Below the pieces are notes generated by a model that made no database searches, had not been told where the DNA came from, and worked only from the letters and a program-made list of their open reading frames with translations. A DNA stretch of 64,000 nucleotides from NCBI GenBank assembly GCA_016936255.1, contig JAFGYE010000098.1, positions 1 through 64,000 on the forward strand, read 5' to 3'. Source of the DNA: Marinifilaceae bacterium. Lineage in GTDB: Bacteria > Bacteroidota > Bacteroidia > Bacteroidales > Marinifilaceae. Position numbers and translations under genes: made by a program. Below, in pieces: positions 25,901-34,199 of the stretch. Positions within the stretch are counted from its first letter, which is position 1. Each line of letters starts with the position of its first letter.

Positions 25901-26010
25901 TAAGTATCAAAATTTTCCAATCCTTGCCCAAAACTGACTTGAGCAGACATCATAAATAAAGTAAGTAATGTCACCAGACACCACCTCTTACACGTGTAAA
26001 ATGAAAACAT
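19969..26010 (-). CDS. Secreted two-nuclease protein (endonuclease I + endonuclease/exonuclease/phosphatase) with T9SS sorting domain
   Basis: A 2013-residue exported protein. I use the ATG at 26010, because MFSFYTCKRWCLVTLLTLFM is then a normal signal peptide; an upstream in-frame start at 26154 adds 48 unlikely residues. Order: signal; lamin-tail domain (~266-370, LLINELDCDQ); Calx-beta-like domain (~449-563, AGESTASASLTIVDDAHVEG); endonuclease I domain (~600-810, NREHTWAKSHGDF, GTDGHHLRATD); beta domains; endonuclease/exonuclease/phosphatase domain (~1230-1515, DIVSWNVEWFG, AIQELV, ILGDYNDY, SDHHPI); four near-identical 82-84 residue repeats plus a diverged fifth; T9SS type A tail (IYPNPSRDFVSIDL). 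It probably degrades extracellular DNA or nucleotides at the cell surface for phosphate or biofilm DNA use. Confidence 0.85.
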   Translation of the reverse strand: MFSFYTCKRWCLVTLLTLFMMSAQVSFGQGLENFDTYPYSSTAYSNTIPDWIGVNGIKWSLDVGAKGAGITGITPLIGSNGKNGFPKGGILTSSSIAKGIGNLSFKYKKAFSSNSQISIYINDILIESISAESSDVAVYTKEINVDGDFTFKFKTTERTLIDDIEWTAYGSAPVQSSAKAITSFLIDGKAGILNEGAHTIGVTLPESTNVTALSPVIKISDKASVLPASGASQDFTNTVTYTVTAEDGSNQTYEVTVNLEIPVVSNLLINELDCDQVSTDTKEFVELYDGGVGNTSLDGYILVLYNGSNDLSYATYDLAGQTTNAQGFFVIGSTEVENVNLSPSGFSLQNGADAVALYKAPAANFPNNTVVTTENVVDFVVYDTDDADDAGLLAGITAGEQINENASGDMANHSIYRASDGEGGARNTTAFVAGIPTPGKSNGGAGTAVTVNLALSAVSASEADQTVITLTAAASKAVSESQTLDVTISGTGITTGDYTLSAAQFTFAAGESTASASLTIVDDAHVEGTESMTVSISNPSAGIQLGTNVSASISIADNDGNTGSILANYVYLAPETNGDGSIVVNLTPKEYVQTVSPSHHMGSVKIPADYYSSAVGFNGTALREHIHTIIETGAEAQSYSTVWNMCEDGDQNPKDASQVWQMYVEQGIAKTAHVSGSTGWNREHTWAKSHGDFGTSDGPGTDGHHLRATDAQENSVRGSRDFADEAPGYTPPKSARGDVARMIFYMATRWDMTVDDQCKETESAARHGKLSDLLKWHEEDPVDPYEVRRNNVIYGYQHNRNPFVDHPELVQYIFGEAKVQTWNGGIGTEPAKIKITGTLADFGMVKFGEESVVQTFTVSANSLSENASITSPQHFLISKDGNNFSSSLALTVADGIIAETTISVKFVPESAVSAKVSGDLQITSGTNSKSIAVSAVEGDPALVPLAFLQEDFETDTHSNWILKSEIGDRNWAITEFSSNKYMQMSAYKATGEVTSWLISPELDLDAYNNEKLNFKTKNGYFKGLALEVFISTDYDGGDVSAATWQKLAATIDERNNAAYGADFVESGDIDLSAYEGTAHIAFKYTGNGSSVTTTYQVDDVVVEGNKIPLTGSLGSNLIADLEFPFTEVGAVSEPMLYELNFDKIEGDISIQVSDNYEISLDGITYESKVSVDKSEVSPVLITVRFAPKTAVINGSSGTITHKAKAAESLEVPVSSLASTEIADASTLGRDKTLDIVSWNVEWFGSPAMSKHASSFDEQLTAVSEKIIELDADIYAIQELVSDNVNGDFLQPLVDKLNVLAGEDLYAASMGARYSHDDSAPSTDYPAQRICYIYNQTTVSNLGDFSMFSDLYPDTSTASIDGYTGDASSFWASGRLPYLFEAEVFIDGQKENIKLVNIHAKCCQDSHSRKLADAKFLMNELNANYSNDNLVILGDYNDYLEGSMTSGAASPYASWFETKDYFDHVITSSTNIDHITISNELYDEYQVLTNNTSEENVSISDHHPILLRLKLRSDKISKKSQNITFADLADKTYGDAAFELVASASSGLEVNFELVSGPATLSGKELTLTGAGTVVVKVVQAGDENYEAAEAVSRTFIVNKASQDIAFAELTDKTYGDAAFELQASASSGLEVSFELVSGPATLSGKELTLTGAGTVVVKAVQAGNENYEAAESVSRTFTVNKASQDIAFAELTDKTYGDPAFELVASASSGLEVSFELISGPATLSGKELTLMGAGTVVVKAVQAGNENYEVAESVSRTFTVAGSKENQTITFVALADKTFGDPAFELVASASSGLEVNFELVSGPATLSGKELILTGAGAVVVKAVQAGNENYEAAESVSRTFTVEKASQTITFEPIEGLVVVGEPIQLSAVSSEGLTVAFELLQGNGELNGSILTPTLPGEFKVRAHQDGNANIESAEEFQFFTVSQPTGLKEIFEKIVKIYPNPSRDFVSIDLPDADVIKILILNSRGQVVKTIQPHEKYRINIQDLVSGNYFISIQTDEFIVTKRLMVVR
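20467..21456 (-). repeat. Four ~246-bp coding repeats in the secreted nuclease
   Basis: Units run 21211-21456, 20965-21210, 20713-20964 (252 bp, two extra codons at its end) and 20467-20712. Each encodes an MBG-like beta domain with TYGDAAFEL, ASSGLEV, SGPATLSGKEL and AVQAGNENYEAAESVSRTF. Units differ by only a few residues, so recent duplication or gene conversion is likely. A fifth unit (about 20225-20466) is strongly diverged. Confidence 0.92.
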
Positions 26011-26456
26011 AGGCTTAGTAGTAAATAAAAAATAGTTTGAAATAAACTTTTCAAGAAGCGTATACAAAATGGTTGTTTTGAGCATCAAAAATATACAAAA
26101 TATCAAATAACCGAACATATCAATGTTAAGTTTATGTATCCTTTTGATTAACATTCATTTTTCACATACGAACTATCAGTCAATACATAAGATCCTAATG
26201 CTCATCACACAAAAAGAGCTTTACATCTCTTATATTAAAAGAACAATATAATTTTTGATGTATTTGTGACTTTAGATAATAGAAACGGCGTTTACGCCAC
26301 AGATAGAAGACTAATTTTTGTTTGGCGGGCTTATCCTGATGCCAATCAAAAAAGAAGTTCTTGCTGCACCCCTATACAAATCTTCAACACTGATTGGACT
26401 TAGCAGATTTCAAAGCTAAATTAATACGATCGGGCAGTATACTTATTTGCTTCTGT

Positions 26457-26464
26457 TATCTTTG
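26457..26464 (+). promoter_or_regulatory. -7 promoter box of the FUSC gene
   Basis: TATCTTTG matches TAnnTTTG and ends 24 bases before the FUSC start. No clear -33 TTG at the usual distance was seen. The 478-bp divergent spacer 26011-26488 holds nothing else I can assign beyond a minus-strand TATTTTTG at 26086-26093, a possible -7 box of the nuclease gene. Confidence 0.45.
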
Positions 26465-26488
26465 TATCTGAAAAATTAAAACCGATAC

Positions 26489-28633
26489 ATGAAGAACAAA
26501 TTGACACTTGACAGATTTCAGGGTAAAGGATGGTATGAATTCATGATTAAGAATTTATGGAGGTATCCAAACAGATTGCTGGCACTAAAAGCGGCAACTG
26601 CCATGAGTATTCTGCTGATTCCATTTGTTGTTACCGGTTCTGCAAATATGGGTTTCACCCTTGCTTTGGGTGCACTGGCCGGTGCTCTTTCCGAAACCGA
26701 TGATCATCCCAAAGGACGTGTAAAAACACTGATTCTTACCCTGATAAGCTTTATTATATCGAGTTTATCGGTGGAATTACTGCTGCCTTACCCAATTCTG
26801 TTTGGCATTGGTTTAATTGGTTCTACAATTACATTTATTGTTTTGGGCGGACTGGGTGAGCGGTACAGAGGGGTTACATTCGGAGCTTTGCTCGTTGCCA
26901 TTTATACTATGTTAGGTGCTGATATTTCACCAAATTGGTACTGGCAACCCTTGCTTTTGCCTGCAGGTGCCTTGTGTTATGGAATCCTTTCTCTTATTTT
27001 ACTAGTTCTCCGTCCTAACAGACTATTGGAAGAGCAATTGGCTCAGGGATTCGAGGATCTGAGCTTGTACATGAAGGAAAAAGCGCGGCTTTTCCCAAGT
27101 GATTCCAAATCGCAGGAAAAAATACGAGGCCGGTTGGCTACCTTAAATATTCAGTTCATCAACTCGCTGGAAAGGTGCAAAAATGTACTCAACTCTTATT
27201 CCGATGCTATCGATGATCCGAATGAACTACGCCCTTACCTGCACAAATTTGTACTCTTGCAAAGTTTACACGAAAGAGCCTCTTCAAGTCACGAACGATA
27301 CGATCTGTTAAGTGATGAACCCGATAATCTCGAAGTTCTGGAAGGACTGGGGCAGTTGCTATTGCAATTATCTCTTGCGTGCCATGAAGTTTCGAAAAGC
27401 TTATTAATGGGAACAAGCTATCATCATCCGGTTTCGCTAAAATGGACCATTTCGGCCATGAAAAATAAAATCAAACAGCAAAACCCAACAGCAAAAAGCA
27501 CCAATCTTAGCTTACTTCTTCAGAACCTTACGCAATCTCATCTTTCATTGCAAAGCATGAATTTCTATGTGGATTCTGGATTGCTTCCTAAAGTAGACCG
27601 AGACAGCAAAAGTTTATGGCAAAAGCTGCGCGAACAATTGAATTGGTCGCACCCACGCTTTCGGTATGCCATTCGCCTGAGCACCTGTTTTTTAATTGGC
27701 TACCTTCTTATTCTGGGTTTTAATCTGGAAAAAGGATACTGGATTTTATTAACCAGCTTATTTGTTTGTCAGCCTAGTTACAGTGAAACCCGAAAACGCC
27801 TGTTTCAAAGAATTGTCGGCACTTTAAGCGGCGTAGTAGCTGGTGTGTTATTTGTACAAATACTTCCTACTCTTGCCGGACAGGTAATTTTGCTGCTGGT
27901 AGCTGCTTATGCATTTTTTGTATGGCTGCGAAAAAACTATGCTTTAGCGGTTGTATTTGTAACCATTTTTGTAATAGCGGCTTTTAATCTGATTGCAGGA
28001 AAAGGGATTGTTGTTATGGGAGCAAGAGTAATGGATACAATTATTGGAGCCATTTTGGCAATACTTGTCGTTCGTTTTATGTGGCCCGATTGGCAATACA
28101 AACGTCTTCCCAATTTACTTTCAACCGCCCTGGAAAAAAACCGAAACTATTTCACTTTCATTTTACAGGAATACAAAGAATCGAATGAAGATGATTTAAA
28201 TTATCGAATTGCAAGGTATCGTGCTCATCAGGCCGATAATGCACTTGCGTTATCGTGGCGGGGAATGAAACTGGAACCCAAAAAGCACCAGAAGTTTCAA
28301 AAACACGCCTTTGCCTTAACGTATCTCAATCATGCATTGCTTTCCTATTTATCAGCCTTAGGATCGCACCGTGACACAAAAAATTACATTGGCGATGATC
28401 AATGGGAAATGTTTAGAAATGTAGAAACTGAACTTGGCAAAGCTGTTACAGGTATGCAAAAGCTGGAAGCCTGCAATCCAACCCAAAGTCTTAAAAAATT
28501 TATTGATGATTTGGGACACAAAATCATCGAAATTGAGCGGGGGACAGAACGTCAGAAATTGGTTTTACTATACAATATTGCTGAAGTTACAGAGCAGTTG
28601 TTAGAGGAAGCATCAAAAATATTTGAAGAGTAA
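26489..28633 (+). CDS. FUSC/YccS-family inner-membrane protein
   Basis: A 714-residue protein with the two-block FUSC layout. The N-terminal membrane block has about six helices (ALKAATAMSILLIPFVVTGS, GALAGALSETDDHPKGRVK, GGLGERYRGVTFGALLVAIY); a cytosolic helical domain follows (about 180-390); a second membrane block (YAIRLSTCFLIGYLLILGF, FVCQPSYSETRKRLFQRIVG, VMGARVMDTIIGAILAILVV); and a soluble tail. The QPSYSETRKR..R..GT block is the most conserved part in YccS and aromatic-acid exporter (AaeB-like) families. Export of an organic acid or other small solute is the family expectation; the substrate is unknown. It is a single-gene unit ending in a hairpin shared with the convergent reductase gene. 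Confidence 0.85.
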   Translation: MKNKLTLDRFQGKGWYEFMIKNLWRYPNRLLALKAATAMSILLIPFVVTGSANMGFTLALGALAGALSETDDHPKGRVKTLILTLISFIISSLSVELLLPYPILFGIGLIGSTITFIVLGGLGERYRGVTFGALLVAIYTMLGADISPNWYWQPLLLPAGALCYGILSLILLVLRPNRLLEEQLAQGFEDLSLYMKEKARLFPSDSKSQEKIRGRLATLNIQFINSLERCKNVLNSYSDAIDDPNELRPYLHKFVLLQSLHERASSSHERYDLLSDEPDNLEVLEGLGQLLLQLSLACHEVSKSLLMGTSYHHPVSLKWTISAMKNKIKQQNPTAKSTNLSLLLQNLTQSHLSLQSMNFYVDSGLLPKVDRDSKSLWQKLREQLNWSHPRFRYAIRLSTCFLIGYLLILGFNLEKGYWILLTSLFVCQPSYSETRKRLFQRIVGTLSGVVAGVLFVQILPTLAGQVILLLVAAYAFFVWLRKNYALAVVFVTIFVIAAFNLIAGKGIVVMGARVMDTIIGAILAILVVRFMWPDWQYKRLPNLLSTALEKNRNYFTFILQEYKESNEDDLNYRIARYRAHQADNALALSWRGMKLEPKKHQKFQKHAFALTYLNHALLSYLSALGSHRDTKNYIGDDQWEMFRNVETELGKAVTGMQKLEACNPTQSLKKFIDDLGHKIIEIERGTERQKLVLLYNIAEVTEQLLEEASKIFEE

Positions 28634-28639
28634 ATTAAA

Positions 28640-28673
28640 GGTGAGTTTTGTGCTGTTTTGGCACAAAATCACC
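28640..28673. terminator. Hairpin between convergent FUSC and reductase genes
   Basis: GGTGAGTTTTGTGC (28640-28653) pairs with GCACAAAATCACC (28661-28673) over 13 bp with one bulge and a 7-base loop. It fills the 48-bp gap between both stop codons. The minus-strand tail is TTTAATTT, so it fits best as terminator of the reductase gene and may serve both. Confidence 0.6.
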
Positions 28674-28681
28674 TCTCCATA

Positions 28682-29752
28682 TTATTTAAATTCAATTTTC
28701 AACCTGGCAGTCTGCACCAACGATTGACAGGTTAGGATTCTATTGTTCTTCAAATCTTCGTCACTTAAAGCCATTGTTGTTTTCATTTTCACCTCCCCTT
28801 CAATCAGATGAGCTTTGCAGGTACCGCAAATACCGCCCTGACAAAAATAGGGAGCAGGCGCGCCAATTCGTTTCAATCCTTCCAAAATGGTTTCGTCTTC
28901 CGCTAAACGGACCTGATAATTTTCATTCCTGATTCTTGCATCCACCAGGGCATTCTTCACTGCTGTCAGGCCCTCTTCGTACTCAATGTGCTGAGTTGAA
29001 AAATACTCGAAGTGAATGTCCTTTGATGAAACTCCCATATCAATAAGCACATCCTGAACCATTTGATTCATTCCATCTGGTCCACAAATATAGTATTCTG
29101 ATTTTTCGGCATCTGATCGATTTTCATAGAGAAAGGTTTTCACCAACTCCTCATTTATCCGGCCACGTTTTCCATTCCAGGGGGTGATGGAAAAATCTAA
29201 AAATCGTTTCGAAAGAGTTTGGGTAATTTTCAATCGCTCAGGATATTTTGCCTGCCACTCCAATAATTCACTGCCAAACAAAATCCCGGGCACACTCCTA
29301 TTTCCGTAAAGCAAAAACGCTTTACTGTTTGGTTCGGCCAGCATTATGGATGTAAGCATCGAATAAATGGGTGTGATTCCACTTCCAGCTGCAAAAAAAT
29401 AATAGTTCTTGCCCGCCTTCTCATCTGGTTTCACCATAAAATCCCCTTGAGGAACAGATACTTCTAAAATATCTCCTGCTTTTAAATTGTTCGCCATGTA
29501 ATTGGAAATCAATCCGTCTTTCTGAATCTTTACTGTTACCTGATACAAAGCTTTTACATATGGAGAATTGTGCAGCGAATACATTCTTCGCTCTTCCACT
29601 CCATTTACAACAAACCGAAAACAAAGGTGTTGTCCCGGATAAAACTTAAAAACCGATAACAGCTCATCGGGTATTTGAAAGCTTAATGTTACAGCTTCTT
29701 TTATAGGCTTGTGAATTGCAGCTATGAGTATGCGGTAAAATTCCTGTTCCAT
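28682..29752 (-). CDS. Ferredoxin-NADP reductase-like flavoprotein with C-terminal 2Fe-2S domain (PaaE-like)
   Basis: A 356-residue electron-transfer protein with FAD, NAD(P) and ferredoxin modules. The flavin motif RRMYSLHNSP is near residue 55, the NAD-binding AAGSGITPIYSML near 125, EYYICGPDGMNQMVQ near 220, and the plant-type 2Fe-2S loop CQGGICGTCKAHL plus a distal Cys (ILTCQS) at the end. Family members (PaaE, Hmp-like reductases, desaturase or hydroxylase partners) feed electrons to an oxygenase or desaturase, and none is adjacent. An in-frame ATG at 29854 would add 34 residues, but that stretch covers a terminator-like hairpin (29814-29838), so I prefer 29752. Confidence 0.85.
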   Translation of the reverse strand: MEQEFYRILIAAIHKPIKEAVTLSFQIPDELLSVFKFYPGQHLCFRFVVNGVEERRMYSLHNSPYVKALYQVTVKIQKDGLISNYMANNLKAGDILEVSVPQGDFMVKPDEKAGKNYYFFAAGSGITPIYSMLTSIMLAEPNSKAFLLYGNRSVPGILFGSELLEWQAKYPERLKITQTLSKRFLDFSITPWNGKRGRINEELVKTFLYENRSDAEKSEYYICGPDGMNQMVQDVLIDMGVSSKDIHFEYFSTQHIEYEEGLTAVKNALVDARIRNENYQVRLAEDETILEGLKRIGAPAPYFCQGGICGTCKAHLIEGEVKMKTTMALSDEDLKNNRILTCQSLVQTARLKIEFK

Positions 29753-29813
29753 AATTTTCCAGCTTTCTATTGTTTTTTTCTTAAAATACGGAGATTTCAG
29801 CAATTTATCCCAT

Positions 29814-29838
29814 AAAAAAACCATCTTATAAAAGGTGG
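29814..29838 (-). terminator. Terminator after the MFS transporter gene
   Basis: On the minus strand CCACCTT pairs with AAGATGG (one mismatch, four-base loop) and is followed by seven T residues. It lies 26 bases after the MFS stop and argues against the long start of the reductase gene. Confidence 0.5.
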
Positions 29839-29863
29839 CTCTGTATTTTATCATCGTAAAAAC

Positions 29864-31264
29864 TTAGACTGCTAATTCATTTTCAGCGTCCAATTTTCTT
29901 GTAATTCGTCCGTAAACAATAAGGGCAACAGCTGAAGTTGCAGCAATGGCAACAAAATAGTACCAAATGTAATGAGCATGAGCCGAAGCTTGCTCCCATA
30001 CCGCATGATCTGTAAATAATTTTGGATCCGGACAGTATTTCGACAACAAAAATCCGGACAGACCAAATCCTAAAATAGAGGAGATGAATGAATGCAGATG
30101 GCTAAAGCCAAGATACATCCCCTCTTCCCCCTTGGGTGCTTGCAAGGAGAAATATTCTAAAAATCGTGGTGAAATAAATGATTCTGCAAAACCTTGAAAT
30201 ACAATACCAATAATCATCATAAAAGCAACCGGATGCAGACTAAAAATCCCTAAATCAATCGATTCAACCTCCAACAAATTTCCTGCGGCCATACACAAGG
30301 CCGACACAGGCATAATAAACATACCAACGGTCATTGAAAATAAAGCGGTTTTCTTTCTCATCAACTGAGTAATTAATCCTACAAAAAGAAAAACAATTAA
30401 TGGATTTACATTGGCATACCACGATGGCGATGCTCCCTCTCCTGCCATACGCAACACATACTTAGGCATGGTAGCATACAGTTGATGCTGCACCATCCAA
30501 AATCCGGTGACAATCAAAATCAAAGCAACCAACCGGCCATTCGAAAGTACTTTTAACAAAGCATGCCAAATTTCCGTCATGCTCTTGCCTTCTCCTTCGT
30601 GACGAGTGGTCTTGAAAAAGAAATACACAGCTACTAATCCCAGCAAAGTTGCTCCAGCCGAGAAATAATTTAAGGTAATTAGGCCCTCATTCCCCATTGC
30701 TTCACGCAATGGTTTCACAATGGTTTTTCCAGAAAAAGCACCAATATTCACCATGGTATAGAAAATAGAAAATCCTCTGGCACGATTAGCTACTGTTGTT
30801 TCCTTTGCTACAGTTCCTGTTATTACTGATTTAATAAAAGATCCTCCAATCATTATCAGAACAATAATTGGAATAATAAACCATTTATGAGAACTATGCT
30901 CTAATCCGGTAAATACGGTAATTTTAGAATATTCAACCAATCCTGCCGATTCCAATAATGTTGGAAAAACGGCCAGTCCTGCGTAACCTATACTCAAAAG
31001 GGAAAATGCCAGTAACAAGGCATTTTTAAAACCCATTTTATCGGCTAAAGCACCGCTAAAAGTTGGCAGTAAATACAATCCTCCTGAAAACAAACCTGAA
31101 ATTAAGGCTGCTTCCACATCAGAAAAGCTTAGTATCCTTGATAAATAAATGGTTATAACAATGAATACTCCATAATATGCAGCTCTTTCCAACAACTCAA
31201 CAGAGTTGGCTACCCAAAAGGCTCTGGAAAAGCGCTCTTTTATCGTTTTCTCTTCACTATTCAT
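29864..31264 (-). CDS. MFS/POT-like membrane transporter
   Basis: A 466-residue protein with about 12 membrane helices. The start FSRAFWVANSVELLERAAYYGVF resembles the proton-dependent oligopeptide transporter (POT) signature. The MFS loop-2 motif appears as GALADKMGFKNALLLAFSLL, and ITGTVAKETTVANRARGFSIFYTMVNIGAF also resembles POT transporters. The C-terminus is short and charged (ITRKLDAENELAV). A peptide or small-solute symporter in the inner membrane is likely; the substrate is not predictable. Gene neighbours (reductase, threonine dehydrogenase) are not obviously linked. Confidence 0.8.
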   Translation of the reverse strand: MNSEEKTIKERFSRAFWVANSVELLERAAYYGVFIVITIYLSRILSFSDVEAALISGLFSGGLYLLPTFSGALADKMGFKNALLLAFSLLSIGYAGLAVFPTLLESAGLVEYSKITVFTGLEHSSHKWFIIPIIVLIMIGGSFIKSVITGTVAKETTVANRARGFSIFYTMVNIGAFSGKTIVKPLREAMGNEGLITLNYFSAGATLLGLVAVYFFFKTTRHEGEGKSMTEIWHALLKVLSNGRLVALILIVTGFWMVQHQLYATMPKYVLRMAGEGASPSWYANVNPLIVFLFVGLITQLMRKKTALFSMTVGMFIMPVSALCMAAGNLLEVESIDLGIFSLHPVAFMMIIGIVFQGFAESFISPRFLEYFSLQAPKGEEGMYLGFSHLHSFISSILGFGLSGFLLSKYCPDPKLFTDHAVWEQASAHAHYIWYYFVAIAATSAVALIVYGRITRKLDAENELAV

Positions 31265-31442
31265 GATGTTTTTTTCGTTAAAAATATCTTAAAATTATGC
31301 CCTGTCAGTTAAAAGCCTAAAAATAGATTTACTTCATGGATATATCAAGTAGGGAAAACCCGACCTTAATTTTTGATGAAGCTGAAAGAGTGTTCAAACT
31401 ATATTTTCGTTCTCATACAGATAAATTTACGCGCAAAAAAAA

Positions 31443-31465
31443 AAGCCCAGGCAACCCCTGAGCTT
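31443..31465 (-). terminator. Terminator after tdh
   Basis: AAGCCCAGG (31443-31451) and CCTGAGCTT (31457-31465) form a 9-bp stem with one G-T pair. A run of ten A residues (31435-31444 on the plus strand) gives the minus-strand T-tail, partly overlapping the stem. It lies 23 bases after the tdh stop. Confidence 0.8.
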
Positions 31466-31487
31466 TACACTTGATTTTAATGAAAAA

Positions 31488-32519
31488 TTATTCCCAATCG
31501 AGAATCACTTTCCCACAATTTCCTTCTTCCATGATATCGAATCCTTTTTGGAATTCATCAGCTTTAAATCGGTGAGAAATCATTGGAGACAAATCCAATC
31601 CACTCATCAACATCTGCTCCATTTGGTACCATGTTTCGTACATTTCACGTCCGTAGATTCCTTTTAACTGAAGTCCTTTGAAAATAATATCGTTCCAATT
31701 TACTTTTGTTTGCGGAGGCAAAATACCTAAAAGAGAGATCTTACCTGAGTTGTACATATGAGAAACCATATCGCCAAAAGCTGCTGGTGCACCTGAACAC
31801 TCCAATCCTATATCAAATCCAATCATTCCCAATTCCTTAATTGCGTCGTCAAGACTCTCTGTTAAAGGATTAATAACACGATCGGCCCCCATTTTCTTGG
31901 CCAACTCTATTCTGTAAGGATTCGTTTCTGTTGCCACAACATATCTTGCACCTGCAAATTTTGCAATTGCCACACACATACTTCCAATTAATCCAGCACC
32001 TGTAACCAATACATCTTCTCCTATTATTGGCCACGAAAGGGTGGTGTGTGTTGCATTTCCAAATGGATCCATGATCGCCAAAAGCTCATCACTAATCTTA
32101 TTACTCATTTTCATCAGATTTGATGAAGGAATGGCTGCGTATTCGGCAAAAATACCATCTATGTTTACACCGATCCCAACAGTGTTTTCACACACATGTT
32201 TACGTCCACGTCTACAATTTCTGCAGTGTCCGCATGCAATATGCCCTTCGCCTGTTACACGATCGCCAATTTTAAAACCAGTAACACCGGCTCCAATTTC
32301 AGCTACCTCTCCAACATACTCGTGCCCTATAATCATTCCCGGTTTAATGGTATTCTGTGCCCATTCATCCCATTTATAAATGTGAAGATCGGTACCGCAA
32401 ATAGCTGTTTTTCTAATTTTTACAAGAACATCGTTTACTCCTACTTTAGGAACATCAACTTCTTCCATCCACAAGCCTTTTTCTGCTTTGGACTTTACAA
32501 GAGCCTTCATTTTAGTCAT
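31488..32519 (-). CDS. tdh: L-threonine 3-dehydrogenase
   Basis: A 343-residue zinc-dependent medium-chain dehydrogenase. [11 protein letters not shown] (Cys41) and GHEYVGEV hold the catalytic zinc ligands; the structural zinc lobe is [19 protein letters not shown]; the NAD-binding fold begins [19 protein letters not shown]. It follows E. coli Tdh along its whole length ([36 protein letters not shown]). It oxidises L-threonine to 2-amino-3-ketobutyrate, normally cleaved by Kbl to glycine and acetyl-CoA; no kbl is in the window. The ATG three codons further in (32510) matches the E. coli start and is equally possible. Confidence 0.93.
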   Translation of the reverse strand: MTKMKALVKSKAEKGLWMEEVDVPKVGVNDVLVKIRKTAICGTDLHIYKWDEWAQNTIKPGMIIGHEYVGEVAEIGAGVTGFKIGDRVTGEGHIACGHCRNCRRGRKHVCENTVGIGVNIDGIFAEYAAIPSSNLMKMSNKISDELLAIMDPFGNATHTTLSWPIIGEDVLVTGAGLIGSMCVAIAKFAGARYVVATETNPYRIELAKKMGADRVINPLTESLDDAIKELGMIGFDIGLECSGAPAAFGDMVSHMYNSGKISLLGILPPQTKVNWNDIIFKGLQLKGIYGREMYETWYQMEQMLMSGLDLSPMISHRFKADEFQKGFDIMEEGNCGKVILDWE

Positions 32520-32762
32520 TGTCGTTTTGTTATATTGTTGTTGTGTAAGTATTTAAATCTCTGCAAATATGCTTGTTGTATATTTGATTAATCTATCTCG
32601 AAAGTATAAAAACTAAATTAGATTTTCAATATCCATTTTGTAAAAATATCCCGATCCGTATCACTTCAGTAAAAGCTTTCTGTATAACGATATCGGAGCA
32701 AGCCCAATGAAGAATGAAAGCGGTTTGAATTTCAAAAATATACCGGCATTACTCTCTTTGTT

Positions 32763-34199
32763 TTATTCCTCAATTCTATAAAATCGGAACCCTGTATCAA
32801 TTGTAGGATACAACTTTCCGGCTCTTACTATTCGATCTCCCGCCAGATCTGAGATGGTAGAAAAACCCATTCTGCCAGCATCCGAATCCTCCTTTACCGC
32901 TTCGGTATTCTGAACACAAATAAAACGGCGTTTAGATGACTGCTTTTCGTTTAATTTGAAAATAGCATGAGGCATTGACGCCGAGCCGGCAAAAAGATCT
33001 AAAATCAAATCCTCATCTTCGCTTAATTGCTTTAATATCGTAAGCAGTAAATCAGTTGGTTTTGGATATTTAAAGGGCAAGCCTTCGGGATATAATTCTT
33101 TCAATTCCCGAGTTCCTTTACTAGTAGGAATATCGGTTATAATCGATGAAATGGGATTGAAAATACTCTTCAGCTCCGACTTGTACTTTTTTAATAAAAA
33201 GCGCTTGCCTTCTTCTTTGGGAAAGATCAACTTTCCTGAATCGAACCATTCTGCAACGCGCTGTTTCGAAAAAGCCCAATATCGGCCAGCAGGCGGTAAA
33301 TATTCTTCATTTGTATATGGATTTGTAATTGCAAAACGGGAATTGGAATTGCCGCTTGCTGCTGACGGATTATCAGGAATCCAATCTCCATTTGGGTCGT
33401 TATCAGGATTTGAATAATTGGATAAATCCTTGAGTTCCCCTTTCAATTTTAATTCACTTGAACATTTGGCATACAACAAAATATATTCATGATTTGCGGC
33501 AAATAAATTGCCCGAGGTATTGGAGTTCGATCGATTGATCCATATGAAACAACCCACAAAATTATTTTCTCCAAAAACCTCATTGCAAATCAGTTGTACG
33601 TTGGCCTTTTCACTTTCATCAATAGAAATGGCTATTGCACCATTGTTGGTTAACAGCTGCCTCGATAAAACCAGTCGCGGATAAATCATGTTTAACCAAT
33701 TGGTGTGAACTTCCCCACTTTCAATCTGATTTTTAAGGCAGGAATCAACCCGTTCAATTCCAGAACCATTCAGAAATTCCAAATACTGATTCGAACGGAT
33801 TTTAAAGCGATCATTATAACCAAAATCATTACCCGTATTGTACGGCGGATCGATATAAATCAATTTGATTTTCCCCGTATATTCTTTCTGCAATAAGCGC
33901 AAGGCTTCTAAATTATCACCTTCTATAAACTGATTTTTTGTTTTATTTGGCTGAATTGATTTTGATTTGTCTAGAACCAGTTTACCGGTACTTTCTTCAC
34001 TGACTTGTGATGCGGCCTTTTCTTTTCCAAACCAGCCTAAACCATAGTTCGATTCATCCACAAACTGATCGGCTTCCAAATAAATTTTAAGCTTCTGAAT
34101 ATCTAATTGATCTTCTGCAAAAACTTCCGGGAGAAGGCTTTTCAGCTCTTTTATTTTCTTTTGTTTCTGATAAAAAGAGAGTAGGTTTTTTCCTTGCAT
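32763..34199 (-). CDS. Orphan type III-like (beta-class) site-specific DNA methyltransferase
   Basis: A 478-residue adenine-type methyltransferase with beta-class motif order. The catalytic DPPY motif is in IYIDPPYNTGNDFGYND (about residues 117-133), and the SAM-binding motif FAGSAS lies near the C-terminus in LDLFAGSASMPHAIF. FIEGDNLEALRLLQ and the tail DTGFRFYRIEE are typical of type III Mod subunits and relatives. It is shorter than usual type III Mod (~600 or more) with a small target-recognition part. No Res helicase-nuclease gene is adjacent; the next gene is an RNA helicase on the other strand. It may serve epigenetic or protective methylation. The recognition site is unknown. Confidence 0.85.
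   Translation of the reverse strand: MQGKNLLSFYQKQKKIKELKSLLPEVFAEDQLDIQKLKIYLEADQFVDESNYGLGWFGKEKAASQVSEESTGKLVLDKSKSIQPNKTKNQFIEGDNLEALRLLQKEYTGKIKLIYIDPPYNTGNDFGYNDRFKIRSNQYLEFLNGSGIERVDSCLKNQIESGEVHTNWLNMIYPRLVLSRQLLTNNGAIAISIDESEKANVQLICNEVFGENNFVGCFIWINRSNSNTSGNLFAANHEYILLYAKCSSELKLKGELKDLSNYSNPDNDPNGDWIPDNPSAASGNSNSRFAITNPYTNEEYLPPAGRYWAFSKQRVAEWFDSGKLIFPKEEGKRFLLKKYKSELKSIFNPISSIITDIPTSKGTRELKELYPEGLPFKYPKPTDLLLTILKQLSEDEDLILDLFAGSASMPHAIFKLNEKQSSKRRFICVQNTEAVKEDSDAGRMGFSTISDLAGDRIVRAGKLYPTIDTGFRFYRIEE

Noticed and set aside
26011-26154. 48-residue N-terminal extension of the secreted nuclease
   Set aside because: It is Leu/Ile/Phe-rich, precedes a normal signal peptide starting at 26010, and contains a TAnnTTTG-like box, so it is probably leader DNA.
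29753-29854. 34-residue N-terminal extension of the reductase
   Set aside because: The stretch contains a hairpin with seven T residues that fits as terminator of the MFS gene; the FAD domain starts properly at 29752.
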